NCBI GenBank assembly: GCA_900556025.1
Contig: USNG01000024.1
Span: forward strand, 1-27,498
DNA length: 27,498 nt
Direction: 5' to 3'
Origin: an uncultured Mycoplasmatota bacterium
Lineage (GTDB): Bacteria > Bacillota_I > Bacilli_A > RF39 > UBA660
This document shows positions 1 through 8,567 of this stretch, in pieces. The first letter of the stretch is position 1. Every line of letters begins with the position of its first letter. Made by a program: the position numbers and the translations under genes. The notes beneath the pieces were generated by a model. The model made no database searches, had not been told where the DNA came from, and worked only from the letters and a program-made list of their open reading frames with translations.

Positions 1-1277
1 TTATTAATCTTTTTATTATTTTTAAGTTTTTCTATTATATTTTTAAATAGGGGAGTACAAGCTAATATAGATATTATTAATATAATTAAATAATTTTTTA
101 AGTAATGAATACTAACGCTATTTATAAATGAAATATTATTTATACCAAATAAACCTTGAATATTATTTATTATATTTTCTCCATTAAATATAACAAAACT
201 AATCATAACTATAAATAATACATAAATATGTTTAAATATATTAGGCGTTTTATCTAAAACTTTTTGTAAAAATAATTTTTCAATAACTAAAACTATTCCA
301 AATAATAATCCCCATATTATAAAGTTCCAACTAGCTCCATGCCATAATCCTGTTAAAAACCACACTACAAATATATTTCTTATTATTTTAGTTTTTTCAC
401 ATCTGCTTCCACCAAGAGGAATATAAACATAGTCTTTAAACCAAGAACTTAATGACATGTGCCATCTTCTCCAAAATTCAGTTATACTTTTAGAAATATA
501 TGGATAATTAAAGTTTTCTAAAAAATGAAATCCAAACATTCTTCCAAGACCAATAGCCATATCAGAATATGCAGAAAAATCTAAATATATTTGTAACATA
601 TAACTAATAGCAAATAACCAATAGAATACAACAGTTTTATCACTAATAGTATTAAATGTACTACAAAGTTCACCAAGTACATTAGCAAGTAAAACTTTCT
701 TAGAAAGCCCGATTATAAATCTTCTAACACCATAACTAAAATCATTAAATGTAGTTTTTCTATTATCTAATTCTTCATTAATACTTTCATATCTTACAAT
801 TGGACCAGCTATTAATTGTGGAAATAAAGAAACATAAGTAGCTAAATTAATTATATTTTTTTGTACACTAACTTTCTTTTTATAAACATCAACTTCATAA
901 CTAATTATTTGAAATGTATAAAAACTTATACCAATAGGTAAAGCTAACTTTAATAGATTGATATTTGCATTAAATATATTATTAATGTTTGTTAATATAA
1001 AATCTGTATATTTAAATATAAATAATAATGATATATGTATCATTAGTAAAATGATTAATATAGTTTTATCTTTATATTTATCTATAAGTAATGCTCCAAA
1101 ATATGCAATAAGTATCTCTGCAATCATTAAAAATACATATATAGGTTCTCCATAAAAATAAAATAATAATGATGAAACTAGTAATATAACATTTTTATAT
1201 TTTTTAGGAACAATAAAATATAAAATTAATGTAATAGGTAAGAAATAATATAAAAAACTAATACTTGTAAATAACAT
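1..1277 (-). CDS. MBOAT family membrane O-acyltransferase (AlgI/DltB-like), 3' end outside window
   Basis: About 425 residues are readable from an ATG at 1277 with a GGAGTG ribosome site just upstream; the frame is still open at base 1, so the C-terminus is missing. The protein is almost entirely hydrophobic helices. Two family signatures are visible: FWRRWHMSLSSWF near residue 270 and LTGLWHGASWNF near residue 315, whose histidine is the invariant MBOAT histidine. These enzymes pass acyl groups through the membrane onto extracellular polymers such as alginate, peptidoglycan or teichoic acid; the substrate here cannot be told. The AlgI-type N-terminus and length (usual full length roughly 460-500 residues) fit better than DltB. 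The partner acyl-transfer protein (AlgJ/DltD/DHHW type) would be expected just beyond the left edge. The gene upstream is a DUF4358-like protein, a neighbour often seen with such loci. Confidence 0.93.
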   Translation of the reverse strand, partial: MLFTSISFLYYFLPITLILYFIVPKKYKNVILLVSSLLFYFYGEPIYVFLMIAEILIAYFGALLIDKYKDKTILIILLMIHISLLFIFKYTDFILTNINNIFNANINLLKLALPIGISFYTFQIISYEVDVYKKKVSVQKNIINLATYVSLFPQLIAGPIVRYESINEELDNRKTTFNDFSYGVRRFIIGLSKKVLLANVLGELCSTFNTISDKTVVFYWLFAISYMLQIYLDFSAYSDMAIGLGRMFGFHFLENFNYPYISKSITEFWRRWHMSLSSWFKDYVYIPLGGSRCEKTKIIRNIFVVWFLTGLWHGASWNFIIWGLLFGIVLVIEKLFLQKVLDKTPNIFKHIYVLFIVMISFVIFNGENIINNIQGLFGINNISFINSVSIHYLKNYLIILIISILACTPLFKNIIEKLKNNKKIN

Positions 1278-1295
1278 ATTTCACTCCTTAATTAA

Positions 1296-1315
1296 AGCAC
1301 CATTTTAATGGTGCT
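1296..1315 (-). terminator. Hairpin after the DUF4358-like gene
   Basis: AGCACCAT and ATGGTGCT form a perfect 8-bp stem with a TTTA loop. On the minus strand it is followed by TTTAATT. It sits 5 bases beyond the stop of the gene at 1321-1893 and before the ribosome site of the MBOAT gene. The T tract is short, so it may only lower read-through. Confidence 0.6.
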
Positions 1316-1320
1316 ATTTA

Positions 1321-1893
1321 TTAGTTTGCAGAATCAGGAAAATCTATTTTTTCTGAAGAATTTTTTTCTAATACTTTTCCAATATCATTGTTAACATATT
1401 TTTTAAATCCATTTAGTACTATATCGGCCCAATCTTCCTCTGTCATAACTAAAAATATTATATTACCATTATTAGTTACATATAACTTATCAGCACTAAC
1501 ACAAATCCATTTCCTAGTATCTATATTATCAAGCATTTCTTGTTTCATACTTTCGATGTCAGCATTATCTTTAGCTTTAACTACAACAGTACTAAATGCT
1601 TGCGAACTCATCATAGGTTCAGCAACAACTAAAAATTCAACATCAGAATTTGATTTTAATCCAGTAAAAGCACTTACTTCTTCAACACTAGAAACATTAA
1701 TTTCTGTTATTTCTAAACTATTAGGTAAATCATTTTCATTTTCTTTGAAAATACTTTTTAACATACTTTTAGCATCTCTACTTGTTTCTATAGAACCTTT
1801 ATTGCCACTATTATTATTAACTAAAACTAGGATAACTATTAAAGAAATAATCAAAACTGAAACAATACTAATTATAAGTGTTTGTTTTTTCAT
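1321..1893 (-). CDS. Membrane-anchored DUF4358-like protein
   Basis: 190 residues. Residues 4-26 form a single hydrophobic signal/anchor segment with no lipobox cysteine, followed by an outside domain. The stretch MMSSQAFSTVVVKAKD near residue 93, followed by DNIDTRKWICVSADKL and NIIFLVM, resembles the core of DUF4358 proteins as I remember it; no search was possible. Function is unknown, but the family commonly sits beside MBOAT acyltransferases and DHHW/AlgJ-like proteins in Bacillota, and the next gene here is an MBOAT. An accessory role in surface-polymer acylation is therefore an inference from context. The ATG follows a strong AAAGGAG site. A hairpin separates it from the MBOAT gene 43 bases downstream. 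Confidence 0.75.
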   Translation of the reverse strand: MKKQTLIISIVSVLIISLIVILVLVNNNSGNKGSIETSRDAKSMLKSIFKENENDLPNSLEITEINVSSVEEVSAFTGLKSNSDVEFLVVAEPMMSSQAFSTVVVKAKDNADIESMKQEMLDNIDTRKWICVSADKLYVTNNGNIIFLVMTEEDWADIVLNGFKKYVNNDIGKVLEKNSSEKIDFPDSAN

Positions 1894-1923
1894 AAAATCT
1901 CCTTTCTACTTATAGTATAATTA

Positions 1924-1952
1924 ATTCTATCAAATTTAAACATAAAAAACAA
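1924..1952 (-). promoter_or_regulatory. Candidate promoter for the DUF4358-like gene
   Basis: On the minus strand TTGTTT (1952-1947) and TAGAAT (1929-1924) are separated by 17 bp and lie about 30 bases before the start codon at 1893. It falls in the gap after the 1963-3201 gene, so the acyltransferase locus need not depend on the secretion cassette upstream. Confidence 0.45.
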
Positions 1953-1962
1953 TATGTATTAT

Positions 1963-3201
1963 TTATCCTATTCTAAATGCAGGGGAAATGCCACCAGTAT
2001 TATTTGAATTAAAATTATAATGTACACCATTACTACCAACACCAAAGAAACCAGTAGAACTACCACCATTAGCGGTACGAAACCACCACCAAAAATTTTT
2101 TTCATATCTTTGCTTGATAGCATTAGTGTTAGCACTTGGAGTTGTTCCTTGAGCGAGATAATAATCTAGCTGTCTTTCATTATTCTTAGCGTTATCTGAG
2201 GATGCATTTTCTGTACTGTTATATTCTATACCATATATTTCTTTAGCATCTAATAAGTATAGATTGTCTATTGTTACAAAATTATTTGTATCTTGATTTC
2301 CATGACCTGATATTACTTTAGTATCTATTATTTTATCCTGTAAATCCGATGGTAAAGAACTAAATATATCATTATTTATGAAGCTTCTCATTTCACTTGC
2401 TTCCCATCCACCTACGTTTGTACTACTAGAATTCATGTTATGAGTTTTTTCTAATATATCAACAAATTCAATTACAAATCCACAAGCAGTTTGAGAAAAA
2501 TTTTCTTGACTACATTCATCTGGAGTTGAAATATTAGCGATTCTTACAGTATGTTTTCCATAATTTCCTAAATCTATTTCTTTAGTATCACCTAAATTAT
2601 ATCTACTTGAATAACCATTTTTAATAGCTTTTGCAATTTTTCCCCAACTGTCGACCTTAAATGAAAAGAAATCAAATTTAAAGTTTAAATATGAGATCAA
2701 AGTATTATTGTTAGATAATATATTATTTTTATAATGAAAAGTTAAATTGATTGTTACATATTCTTTAGCATTTAATATGTCACCAGATGATATTCCACTT
2801 ATTTCAAATACAATATCCTCATTACTATAAGTTGTATCATCAGATAAATAATCAACTTTTTCAAAATAATAATCATAATCTGTTGAATTGTACATTGTTA
2901 TTGAATAAGTTATAGAAGAATAGGGATCAGTATCTGACAAAGTTATATTACTATTTAACATTGTTTGGTAAGCATTTATTATTTTAGAGTTTTCTAAATT
3001 AGCATTAACATTACTTACATAATTAACGTCTGTTATAAATACTTCTTCTTGTGACTTAGCAATTGCAGCTCCTTTTATATCAAGTGTTATTGAATTAACT
3101 ACTGCATATCCAACACACATAAAACAGGTACACACGAATAAGAGTAGTGGATATATTTTATAAAATGGTGTTGGTGTTTTTTGCTTTCTATTTTTTATCA
3201 T
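1963..3201 (-). CDS. DUF6273 surface protein with SipW-type signal peptide
   Basis: 412 residues. A basic N-terminus is followed by a hydrophobic segment (about 16-36) ending in GYAVVNSITLDIKGAA. This closely matches GYAVVSSVDLSVNGTA in the TasA-like protein at 5565-6062 and marks both as likely clients of the SipW-like peptidase between them. Residues about 50-180 look like an extracellular beta-sandwich. From about 182 there is a DUF6273 domain (YNLGDTKEIDLG, then FWWWFRTANG near 370 and a terminal GGISPAFRIG). DUF6273 is common on gut Bacillota surface proteins; its role is not established and it may be a C-type-lectin-like or sulfatase-modifying-factor-like fold. This is the last gene of the cassette, with AGGAG before the ATG. 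A hairpin with a T run lies just upstream, so it may be expressed less than the other three genes. Confidence 0.85.
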   Translation of the reverse strand: MIKNRKQKTPTPFYKIYPLLLFVCTCFMCVGYAVVNSITLDIKGAAIAKSQEEVFITDVNYVSNVNANLENSKIINAYQTMLNSNITLSDTDPYSSITYSITMYNSTDYDYYFEKVDYLSDDTTYSNEDIVFEISGISSGDILNAKEYVTINLTFHYKNNILSNNNTLISYLNFKFDFFSFKVDSWGKIAKAIKNGYSSRYNLGDTKEIDLGNYGKHTVRIANISTPDECSQENFSQTACGFVIEFVDILEKTHNMNSSSTNVGGWEASEMRSFINNDIFSSLPSDLQDKIIDTKVISGHGNQDTNNFVTIDNLYLLDAKEIYGIEYNSTENASSDNAKNNERQLDYYLAQGTTPSANTNAIKQRYEKNFWWWFRTANGGSSTGFFGVGSNGVHYNFNSNNTGGISPAFRIG

Positions 3202-3217
3202 TTTTTAATCTCCTAGA

Positions 3218-3263
3218 AAAAAAGATTTATAAGAAATTACTAAAAATCTTCTAAATCTTTTTT
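3218..3263 (-). terminator. Hairpin with T run between the DUF5305-like and DUF6273 genes
   Basis: AAAAAAGATTTA (3218-3229) pairs with TAAATCTTTTTT (3252-3263), a 12-bp stem with a 22-base loop. Read on the minus strand, the second arm ends in a run of seven T. It starts at the stop codon of the DUF5305-like gene and ends just before the ribosome site of the DUF6273 gene. This is the shape of an intrinsic terminator, or of an attenuator inside the operon. The stem is almost all A-T, so strength is uncertain. Confidence 0.5.
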
Positions 3264-4353
3264 ATTCTTTTTTCATTTCTTTTTGAATGTCACTAACTTT
3301 CAATCTATATACATATAATATTCTTGTATTACTAGGTATTACAAAATATGCTCCTGTTTTTTCATTATTTTCCTTCATAAGAATAGGTTGTCTAATTCTA
3401 TCACTAATTTCTAACATATCGGTAAAATCATTTACTTTTAACATTTGACAATCATTAAATTCAAAGTCATTATCTATTATTTGAATGTATGAACTATAAT
3501 TATTTAAAATCTTTTTTAATTCCTTTTCATAAATATTTTCTGCAGTTTTAGTTGTTATTTCGTATCTAATAGTATAAACCACTAATCCTAAATCAATAAG
3601 TGCTATAATAACTCCTAAAATTATAAATATATAGTTGTTTGAATTAGCATTCTTACATTCTATAACATTCTTATTATTTATTGAATTATTGATTACATCA
3701 ATTCCAACTGTATTTGTAGTAAGAGGAATTACTAAACTAATTACTGCTTCACCATTATTATTTTCTTCAAAATCTTCACAAGTACCAATTACATTAACAT
3801 ACATATTAATTGTTAAAGTGCTTTCAGTATCATCAAGGTTATAAAATGTAACTAATTTTTTTGCTAAACTATTATAGTGATTATAATCTATATTAACATT
3901 TTCATTTATTATAATTTCGTTTGAATATCCAATTTTTTCATCGCTTGTTTTTAATATACTTGTTTTATTATATAAAGGATTGTCAGTTCCTTTCTCAACT
4001 ATTTTAATATCAGCATCAATTCTATAAAAATATTTATATTCGATATCTTCTTTATTTAGAGATAATTTATAATTGAAACTGGCATTTATGTAATTTATCA
4101 AGCTTGCAATATATCTATTATTTTTATCCAAATAATTGCTATCAAAGAATTCATTATCATTTAAAAATATTTTATAATCAATATTACTTGTTTCATCATA
4201 ACTTACATATTGTTTTTTTGATCTTTCAAAGAATATCATAAAGAAGGATAAAGTAATTACAGAAACAATAATAATTATACTAATTAAAGCAAATACTGTA
4301 TTTCTTCTTTTTGCTTGATTATAAAGTATTGCATTAACTTGATTTTTCTTCAT
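3262..4353 (-). CDS. DUF5305-like two-pass membrane protein of the SipW cassette
   Basis: 363 residues: a short basic cytoplasmic head, a membrane segment at about 20-42, an outside domain of roughly 190 residues, a second membrane segment at about 238-262 (IFIILGVIIALIDLGLVVYTI), and a cytoplasmic tail of about 100 residues. The length, this layout and the position next to a SipW/ER-type signal peptidase match DUF5305, a family I know mainly from archaeal and some bacterial loci with that peptidase; assignment is by layout and context. A role in assembling or anchoring the peptidase products is inference. The start is the ATG at 4353, after AGGAGG; an overlapping out-of-frame ATG lies 4 bases before it. 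The upstream signal peptidase gene ends 27 bases away, which supports one transcript. Confidence 0.7.
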   Translation of the reverse strand: MKKNQVNAILYNQAKRRNTVFALISIIIIVSVITLSFFMIFFERSKKQYVSYDETSNIDYKIFLNDNEFFDSNYLDKNNRYIASLINYINASFNYKLSLNKEDIEYKYFYRIDADIKIVEKGTDNPLYNKTSILKTSDEKIGYSNEIIINENVNIDYNHYNSLAKKLVTFYNLDDTESTLTINMYVNVIGTCEDFEENNNGEAVISLVIPLTTNTVGIDVINNSINNKNVIECKNANSNNYIFIILGVIIALIDLGLVVYTIRYEITTKTAENIYEKELKKILNNYSSYIQIIDNDFEFNDCQMLKVNDFTDMLEISDRIRQPILMKENNEKTGAYFVIPSNTRILYVYRLKVSDIQKEMKKE

Positions 4354-4380
4354 ACATTATTACCTCCTTTTTATATTTTT

Positions 4381-5526
4381 TTAATTAAACATATCTCTAA
4401 TCCATATTGTTGGATAACCTAAATATTTAACTTTTAAGTTAACTAATCCATATATTTCATCATTAGTTATATATCCATCATCTTGTCTTTTATTTGCATC
4501 TCCTTTAGTATAATATCTATATTCATTATTAACTATTTTCACATCTGAAACTCTATGTATCGTTTGTATGCCATTATAATTAAAGATTATTACTTGTCCT
4601 TTTTGAATATTTTGATTAGTATACTTTTCAAATATAACAATATCTCCTTTATCAATAGAACCCATCATACTATTAGATCCAACAACTAATACTCCATAGT
4701 AAAATTTACAAGATATTAACATCACAAGTAAAGTCATCACAATAAATAAAATGGTATTACCAATAATATTTTTCTTTCTTTCATTATAAGAATTAAACAA
4801 ATCATTTTTTGAGTATAATCTTTCAATTATAACGTAAATAATATATGGACTTATCATTTTAAAAAATGATTTAAAAAAAATATAAACATCTGGAACAATT
4901 GGAATTATATACATATATAATGTGGTAATAAGCTTATATATAATAATTCCTTTTGCATCATACCTAACAGAAATATAATTATATAGTAAATTGGAAGATA
5001 GAGAAGCAAATAATACAAATCCAAGTGCAGTTAAAAATTCATTTAAATTATTTAAATTATAAATATCAATATAAACTGCTAAATCAATTAATATCATTGC
5101 CACATAAGTAAGTATCTGTGATAGGTTAAACTTTTTAGATTTAATTCTAATAGTAACATCTTGTTGCAATAGTATATTTCTTATAACTTCAGAAGATAAA
5201 ATAATTATTGTTAATGGAATAATATAATTAATGATAGACCATATTGATAAAGTTATTTTTGATTGTCTAAATCCAAAATATAAACCCATCAAATAAAATA
5301 TACCTAAATACACCAAAGCAAATATTATCATTAAAATCATTATTTCTTTTTTATACATTGATTTTGTCTTTCTGTTCTTTAACAGTTTACTAATAATTAT
5401 TGCATAAATCAAAATAATGAGTGATAATATGATTCTTGAAATAATATTTGGTGCAAAGAGAGTAAAGAATAAAATAGATATTAATAGTAACTCAATGATA
5501 TAAACTTTAAATTCATCTCTTTTCAT
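4381..5526 (-). CDS. Multi-pass SipW/ER-type signal peptidase I (S26B)
   Basis: 381 residues. The C-terminal third is a type I signal peptidase domain with Ser286 in GSNSMMGS as nucleophile, His324 in TIHRV where bacterial SPase I has lysine, and a GDANKRQDD box (343-350) supplying the aspartate. The Ser-His(-Asp) centre is the SipW/ER/archaeal type. Residues 1-280 carry about seven or eight membrane helices, far more than the one or two of B. subtilis SipW (about 190 residues), so this is a large multi-pass form. SipW-type peptidases process TasA/CalY-like proteins, and such a protein is encoded directly upstream, with a second signal of the same kind at 1963-3201. The usual SGSMEP box is degenerate (SNSMMGSI), but Ser and Met remain. 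The ATG at 5526 follows AAGGGA. Confidence 0.9.
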   Translation of the reverse strand: MKRDEFKVYIIELLLISILFFTLFAPNIISRIILSLIILIYAIIISKLLKNRKTKSMYKKEIMILMIIFALVYLGIFYLMGLYFGFRQSKITLSIWSIINYIIPLTIIILSSEVIRNILLQQDVTIRIKSKKFNLSQILTYVAMILIDLAVYIDIYNLNNLNEFLTALGFVLFASLSSNLLYNYISVRYDAKGIIIYKLITTLYMYIIPIVPDVYIFFKSFFKMISPYIIYVIIERLYSKNDLFNSYNERKKNIIGNTILFIVMTLLVMLISCKFYYGVLVVGSNSMMGSIDKGDIVIFEKYTNQNIQKGQVIIFNYNGIQTIHRVSDVKIVNNEYRYYTKGDANKRQDDGYITNDEIYGLVNLKVKYLGYPTIWIRDMFN

Positions 5527-5564
5527 AAATATCCCTTCTTTACTTACTTTCCACTAAATATCAG

Positions 5565-6062
5565 TTATTTTTGAACTGGTGTCGCAGTTAAATTAACTGT
5601 TATATTTGCAGTTGAGTCGGCATCTAAAACTGGAGTTTTAATCAATTTAACACTAACTGTTACAGTAGTAGTTCCACCTGCAGATATAGTTTTAGCAGTT
5701 GTTGCATCAGTAGTTACCTGAAAATATTCATCCTTATCATTTGCAATACTTTTTTGTATTAAACTAGCATCTACATCTGTTTCGGTATTTTTAATTGTAT
5801 ATGTTGCAGTCACCGTTTCATTTAAAGTTAAATCTTTAACAGTAATATTAGCTGTTAAACTGCCATCAGTCGCTGTAGCAGTTACTTTATCTTTACTAGA
5901 TACTTCAGTTGTTCCATTAAATGCAACTTTTAAATCAACTCCTTGAACTTTAGCAGTACCATTAACAGAAAGGTCTACACTAGATACAACAGCATAACCA
6001 ACACCTAAAACTAATACAAGTGTTAAAATGCCAAGACTTAAAAGAGACTTTTTGTTTTTCAC
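5565..6062 (-). CDS. TasA/CalY-like secreted beta-rich protein, likely SipW substrate
   Basis: 165 residues. Residues 1-36 are a SipW-type signal: KNKK, a hydrophobic core, then GYAVVSSVDLSVNGTA with cleavage probably after the last alanine. The rest is rich in Thr, Val, Ala and Ser in alternating beta patterns, with no cysteine or tryptophan. It fits the camelysin/TasA size class and composition, although sequence identity could not be tested. TasA proteins assemble as fibres in Bacillus biofilm matrix; the same role here is inference. The start is GTG at 6062, four bases after a near-perfect AAGGAGGTG site; no ATG lies between. As first gene after a promoter and about 145 bases of leader, with the strongest ribosome site of the cassette, it should be the most abundant product. 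Confidence 0.82.
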   Translation of the reverse strand: MKNKKSLLSLGILTLVLVLGVGYAVVSSVDLSVNGTAKVQGVDLKVAFNGTTEVSSKDKVTATATDGSLTANITVKDLTLNETVTATYTIKNTETDVDASLIQKSIANDKDEYFQVTTDATTAKTISAGGTTTVTVSVKLIKTPVLDADSTANITVNLTATPVQK

Positions 6063-6212
6063 ACTTTCACCTCCTTATACTTAATGGGAACTAATTTTAT
6101 GCCTTAATACTTATTCCCTTTTTAGAAAAGTAGAAGTATATTAATTACACAAAATAGAGAACATTTAAATTCAAAGAACCATGGATGTTCTGCAAACTAT
6201 CTACTTTATATT

Positions 6213-6221
6213 ATTATAGCA
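6213..6221 (-). promoter_or_regulatory. Extended -10 promoter of the SipW/TasA-like cassette
   Basis: On the minus strand the sequence reads TGCTATAAT, a full extended -10. The -35 position (about 6236-6241) reads TGTTCT, a poor match, as is common with extended -10 promoters. Transcription would start near 6206 and leave about 145 bases of leader before the GTG at 6062. An AGAACAT element overlaps the -35 position. Confidence 0.55.
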
Positions 6222-6488
6222 TAAATATAAATTTAAGAACATCAGTTTGTTAAAAAATGTCGAAAAATATTAGAAGAAAAGCAGAAAAGTAAATTTTATT
6301 TTCACAGAGTAAATATTGAAAAAATAATATTGGATGATGATATTATTAAAGTTAATAAAAAGAGAATTTAAACAGAATACTTTTAATATGCAAAATAAGT
6401 AATGAAAAAATACAGATTATGTTAGTATATTAATGGTATTTTTATAAAAAAATAGAGGATAATAAAAACATACATTCTATCGATTACA

Positions 6489-6517
6489 TTGTTTTTTCAA
6501 TACAAAAATGATAAAAT
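6489..6517 (+). promoter_or_regulatory. Promoter of uvrB
   Basis: TTGTTT (6489-6494), 17 bp, TAAAAT (6512-6517), giving a start near 6524 and about 90 bases of leader. A 7-bp inverted repeat, TTACATT (6484-6490) and AATGTAA (6518-6524), brackets the promoter and could be an operator. Confidence 0.55.
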
Positions 6518-6614
6518 AATGTAACAAAAAGTATTTATGTTATTTAATTCAAAAAATAAAATTTGTTGATTATAAAAAAGTCACGATAAGTTATGAGAAA
6601 GGGAGAAAAATATT

Positions 6615-8567
6615 ATGTTTAAATTAGTCAGTAATTATCTTCCAAGTGGAGATCAACCACACGCTATTGATGAACTTGTTGACGGTATAAATAAAGGGAA
6701 AAAGAATCAAGTATTATTAGGAGCAACTGGAACAGGAAAAACTTTCACCATAGCTAATGTAATAGCAAAAACGAATAAACCAACTTTAGTTTTAGCGCAT
6801 AATAAAACTTTAGCTGGACAGCTTTATAGCGAATTTAAAGAATTGTTTCCAGAAAATAGAGTTGAATATTTTGTATCATACTACGATTACTATCAACCAG
6901 AAGCATACGTTCCATCTAAAGATTTATATATTGAAAAAGATTCATCAATAAATGATGAAATAGATGAATTAAGACATGCAGCAGTATCTTCAATTATAGA
7001 AAGAAGAGATACAATTATAGTATCAAGTGTTTCTTGTATATATAGTATTGGTGAAAAAGAAGAATATATAAACAAAATGCTTAATTTATATGTTGGGCAA
7101 AGTATAGATAGAGATGTTATATTAGAAAAATTAATTAGTATGCAATATGAAAGAAATACTATTGATTTTAAACGTGGTACTTTCAGAGTAAACGGAGATA
7201 CTATAGAATTAATTCCAATTGGTGAAAAGAAAAATGGAATAAGAATAGAAATGTTTGGAGATGAAATAGAAAAAATAAGTTTTTTTGAACCTTTAACTGG
7301 TAGAACGATTAATAGTGTAAGAACTGTAAGTATATTTCCAGCATCATTATTCGTAACAAGTGATGAAAAAATGAAAGAAGCAACATCAAGAATAGAAAAA
7401 GAATTAAATTCTAGATTAGAAGAATTACATAGTCAAGGTAAATTATTAGAAGAACAACGTTTAAAAGAAAGAACAATGTATGATTTAGAAATGTTAAGAG
7501 AGACTGGTTTCTGTCATGGTATAGAAAATTATAGTAGACATTTATCACTAAGAGATGCAGGAGAAACTCCAACAACTTTGATAGATTTCTTTCCAGATGA
7601 TTTTCTTCTTGTAATAGATGAAAGTCATGTAACAGTTCCTCAAATTAGAGGTATGTATAATGGAGACCATATGAGAAAGCAAACATTAGTTGATTATGGT
7701 TTTAGACTTCCAAGTGCTATGGATAATAGACCTTTAAAATTTGATGAATTTAAAGAAAAACTAAATCAAACAATTTATATTTCAGCAACTCCTGGTGATT
7801 ATGAACTTTCACTTGTAGATAAACCAGTAGAACAAATAATCAGACCAACTGGACTTTTAGATCCACTAATTGAAGTAAGACCAACTAAAAACCAAATTGA
7901 TAATATTCTTGAAGAAATTAATAAGAGAATAGAGAATAATGAAAGAGTCTTAATTACTACACTTACTATTAGAATGAGTGAAGAATTAACTTCATATTTG
8001 AAAGAATTAGGTTATAAAGTCACATATCTTCATAATGAAATAAAAACTTTAGAAAGACTTAATATAATAAGAAATCTTCGTCTTGGAAAAATAGATATTT
8101 TAGTTGGAATAAATCTTCTACGTGAAGGATTAGATATACCAGAAGTATCATTGATATGTATAATGGATGCTGATAAGCAAGGATTCTTAAGAAGTGAAAG
8201 AAGTCTTATTCAAACAATTGGTAGAGCCGCAAGAAATGCTAATGGACATGTTATAATGTATGCTGATTATATTAGTGATGCTATGAAAATAGCTATAGAT
8301 GAAACAGCTAGAAGAAGAAGTATACAAGAAGCATATAATAAAGAACATAATATTGTTCCAAAAACAATCATAAAAGCAATAAGCGAAGCTATCACAAATG
8401 AAGAAAAAGAACAAAAACAAGAAAAAGTTAAATATTCTAAAAAAGAAATAAAAGATATGGTATCAAAATTAGAAATAGAAATGAGAGAAGCAGCAGCAAA
8501 ATTAGATTTTGAAAGAGCTACAGAAATAAGAGATATAATATTCGAATTAAAGGAATTAAATGACTAG
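6615..8567 (+). CDS. uvrB: Excinuclease ABC subunit B
   Basis: 650 residues, the normal length for UvrB. This is the damage-verifying helicase-like subunit of nucleotide excision repair: it is loaded by UvrA and then recruits UvrC. Visible motifs are Walker A GATGTGKT (36-43), the DNA-threading beta-hairpin region [12 protein letters not shown], motif II VIDESH, the helicase C-terminal block with IGRAARN, and a C-terminal UVR domain ([20 protein letters not shown]) that contacts UvrC. The ATG at 6615 follows GGGAG and the N-terminus ([17 protein letters not shown]) is typical. uvrA is not next to it, unlike in B. subtilis, and no clear LexA-type box lies close to the promoter. The stop codon sits in the loop of its terminator hairpin. 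Confidence 0.98.
   Translation: MFKLVSNYLPSGDQPHAIDELVDGINKGKKNQVLLGATGTGKTFTIANVIAKTNKPTLVLAHNKTLAGQLYSEFKELFPENRVEYFVSYYDYYQPEAYVPSKDLYIEKDSSINDEIDELRHAAVSSIIERRDTIIVSSVSCIYSIGEKEEYINKMLNLYVGQSIDRDVILEKLISMQYERNTIDFKRGTFRVNGDTIELIPIGEKKNGIRIEMFGDEIEKISFFEPLTGRTINSVRTVSIFPASLFVTSDEKMKEATSRIEKELNSRLEELHSQGKLLEEQRLKERTMYDLEMLRETGFCHGIENYSRHLSLRDAGETPTTLIDFFPDDFLLVIDESHVTVPQIRGMYNGDHMRKQTLVDYGFRLPSAMDNRPLKFDEFKEKLNQTIYISATPGDYELSLVDKPVEQIIRPTGLLDPLIEVRPTKNQIDNILEEINKRIENNERVLITTLTIRMSEELTSYLKELGYKVTYLHNEIKTLERLNIIRNLRLGKIDILVGINLLREGLDIPEVSLICIMDADKQGFLRSERSLIQTIGRAARNANGHVIMYADYISDAMKIAIDETARRRSIQEAYNKEHNIVPKTIIKAISEAITNEEKEQKQEKVKYSKKEIKDMVSKLEIEMREAAAKLDFERATEIRDIIFELKELND

Larger units (their letters stand above)
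6063..6614. other. Divergent control region between the TasA-like cassette and uvrB
   Basis: 552 bases without a convincing gene. From the left it holds the ribosome site and a possible leader hairpin of the TasA-like gene (GGGAA 6086-6090 with TTCCC 6114-6118), three copies of AGAACAT (6158-6164 and 6236-6242 on plus, 6185-6191 inverted), and a minus-strand extended -10 at 6213-6221. About 240 bases of AT-rich sequence with no clear signal follow, then the uvrB promoter at 6489-6517. A reading frame of about 44 codons ending near 6371 has no start codon and is probably chance. Confidence 0.6.

Noticed and set aside
1963..2100. Possible diversity-generating-retroelement variable region at the end of the DUF6273 protein (Asn-rich codons near the C-terminus).
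   Set aside because: There is no reverse transcriptase, template repeat or second copy of the segment in the window, and Asn codons are simply common in this AT-rich genome.
6231..6250. LexA-like box AGAAC-N4-GTTTGT upstream of uvrB.
   Set aside because: One half-site is imperfect, it is about 370 bases before uvrB and far from its promoter, and it overlaps the -35 region of the opposite operon, where it is better explained by the AGAACAT elements.
6241..6371. Open frame of about 44 codons ending at a TAA near 6371.
   Set aside because: It has no start codon or ribosome site, lies in an AT-rich control region, and is short enough to be chance or at most a decayed remnant.
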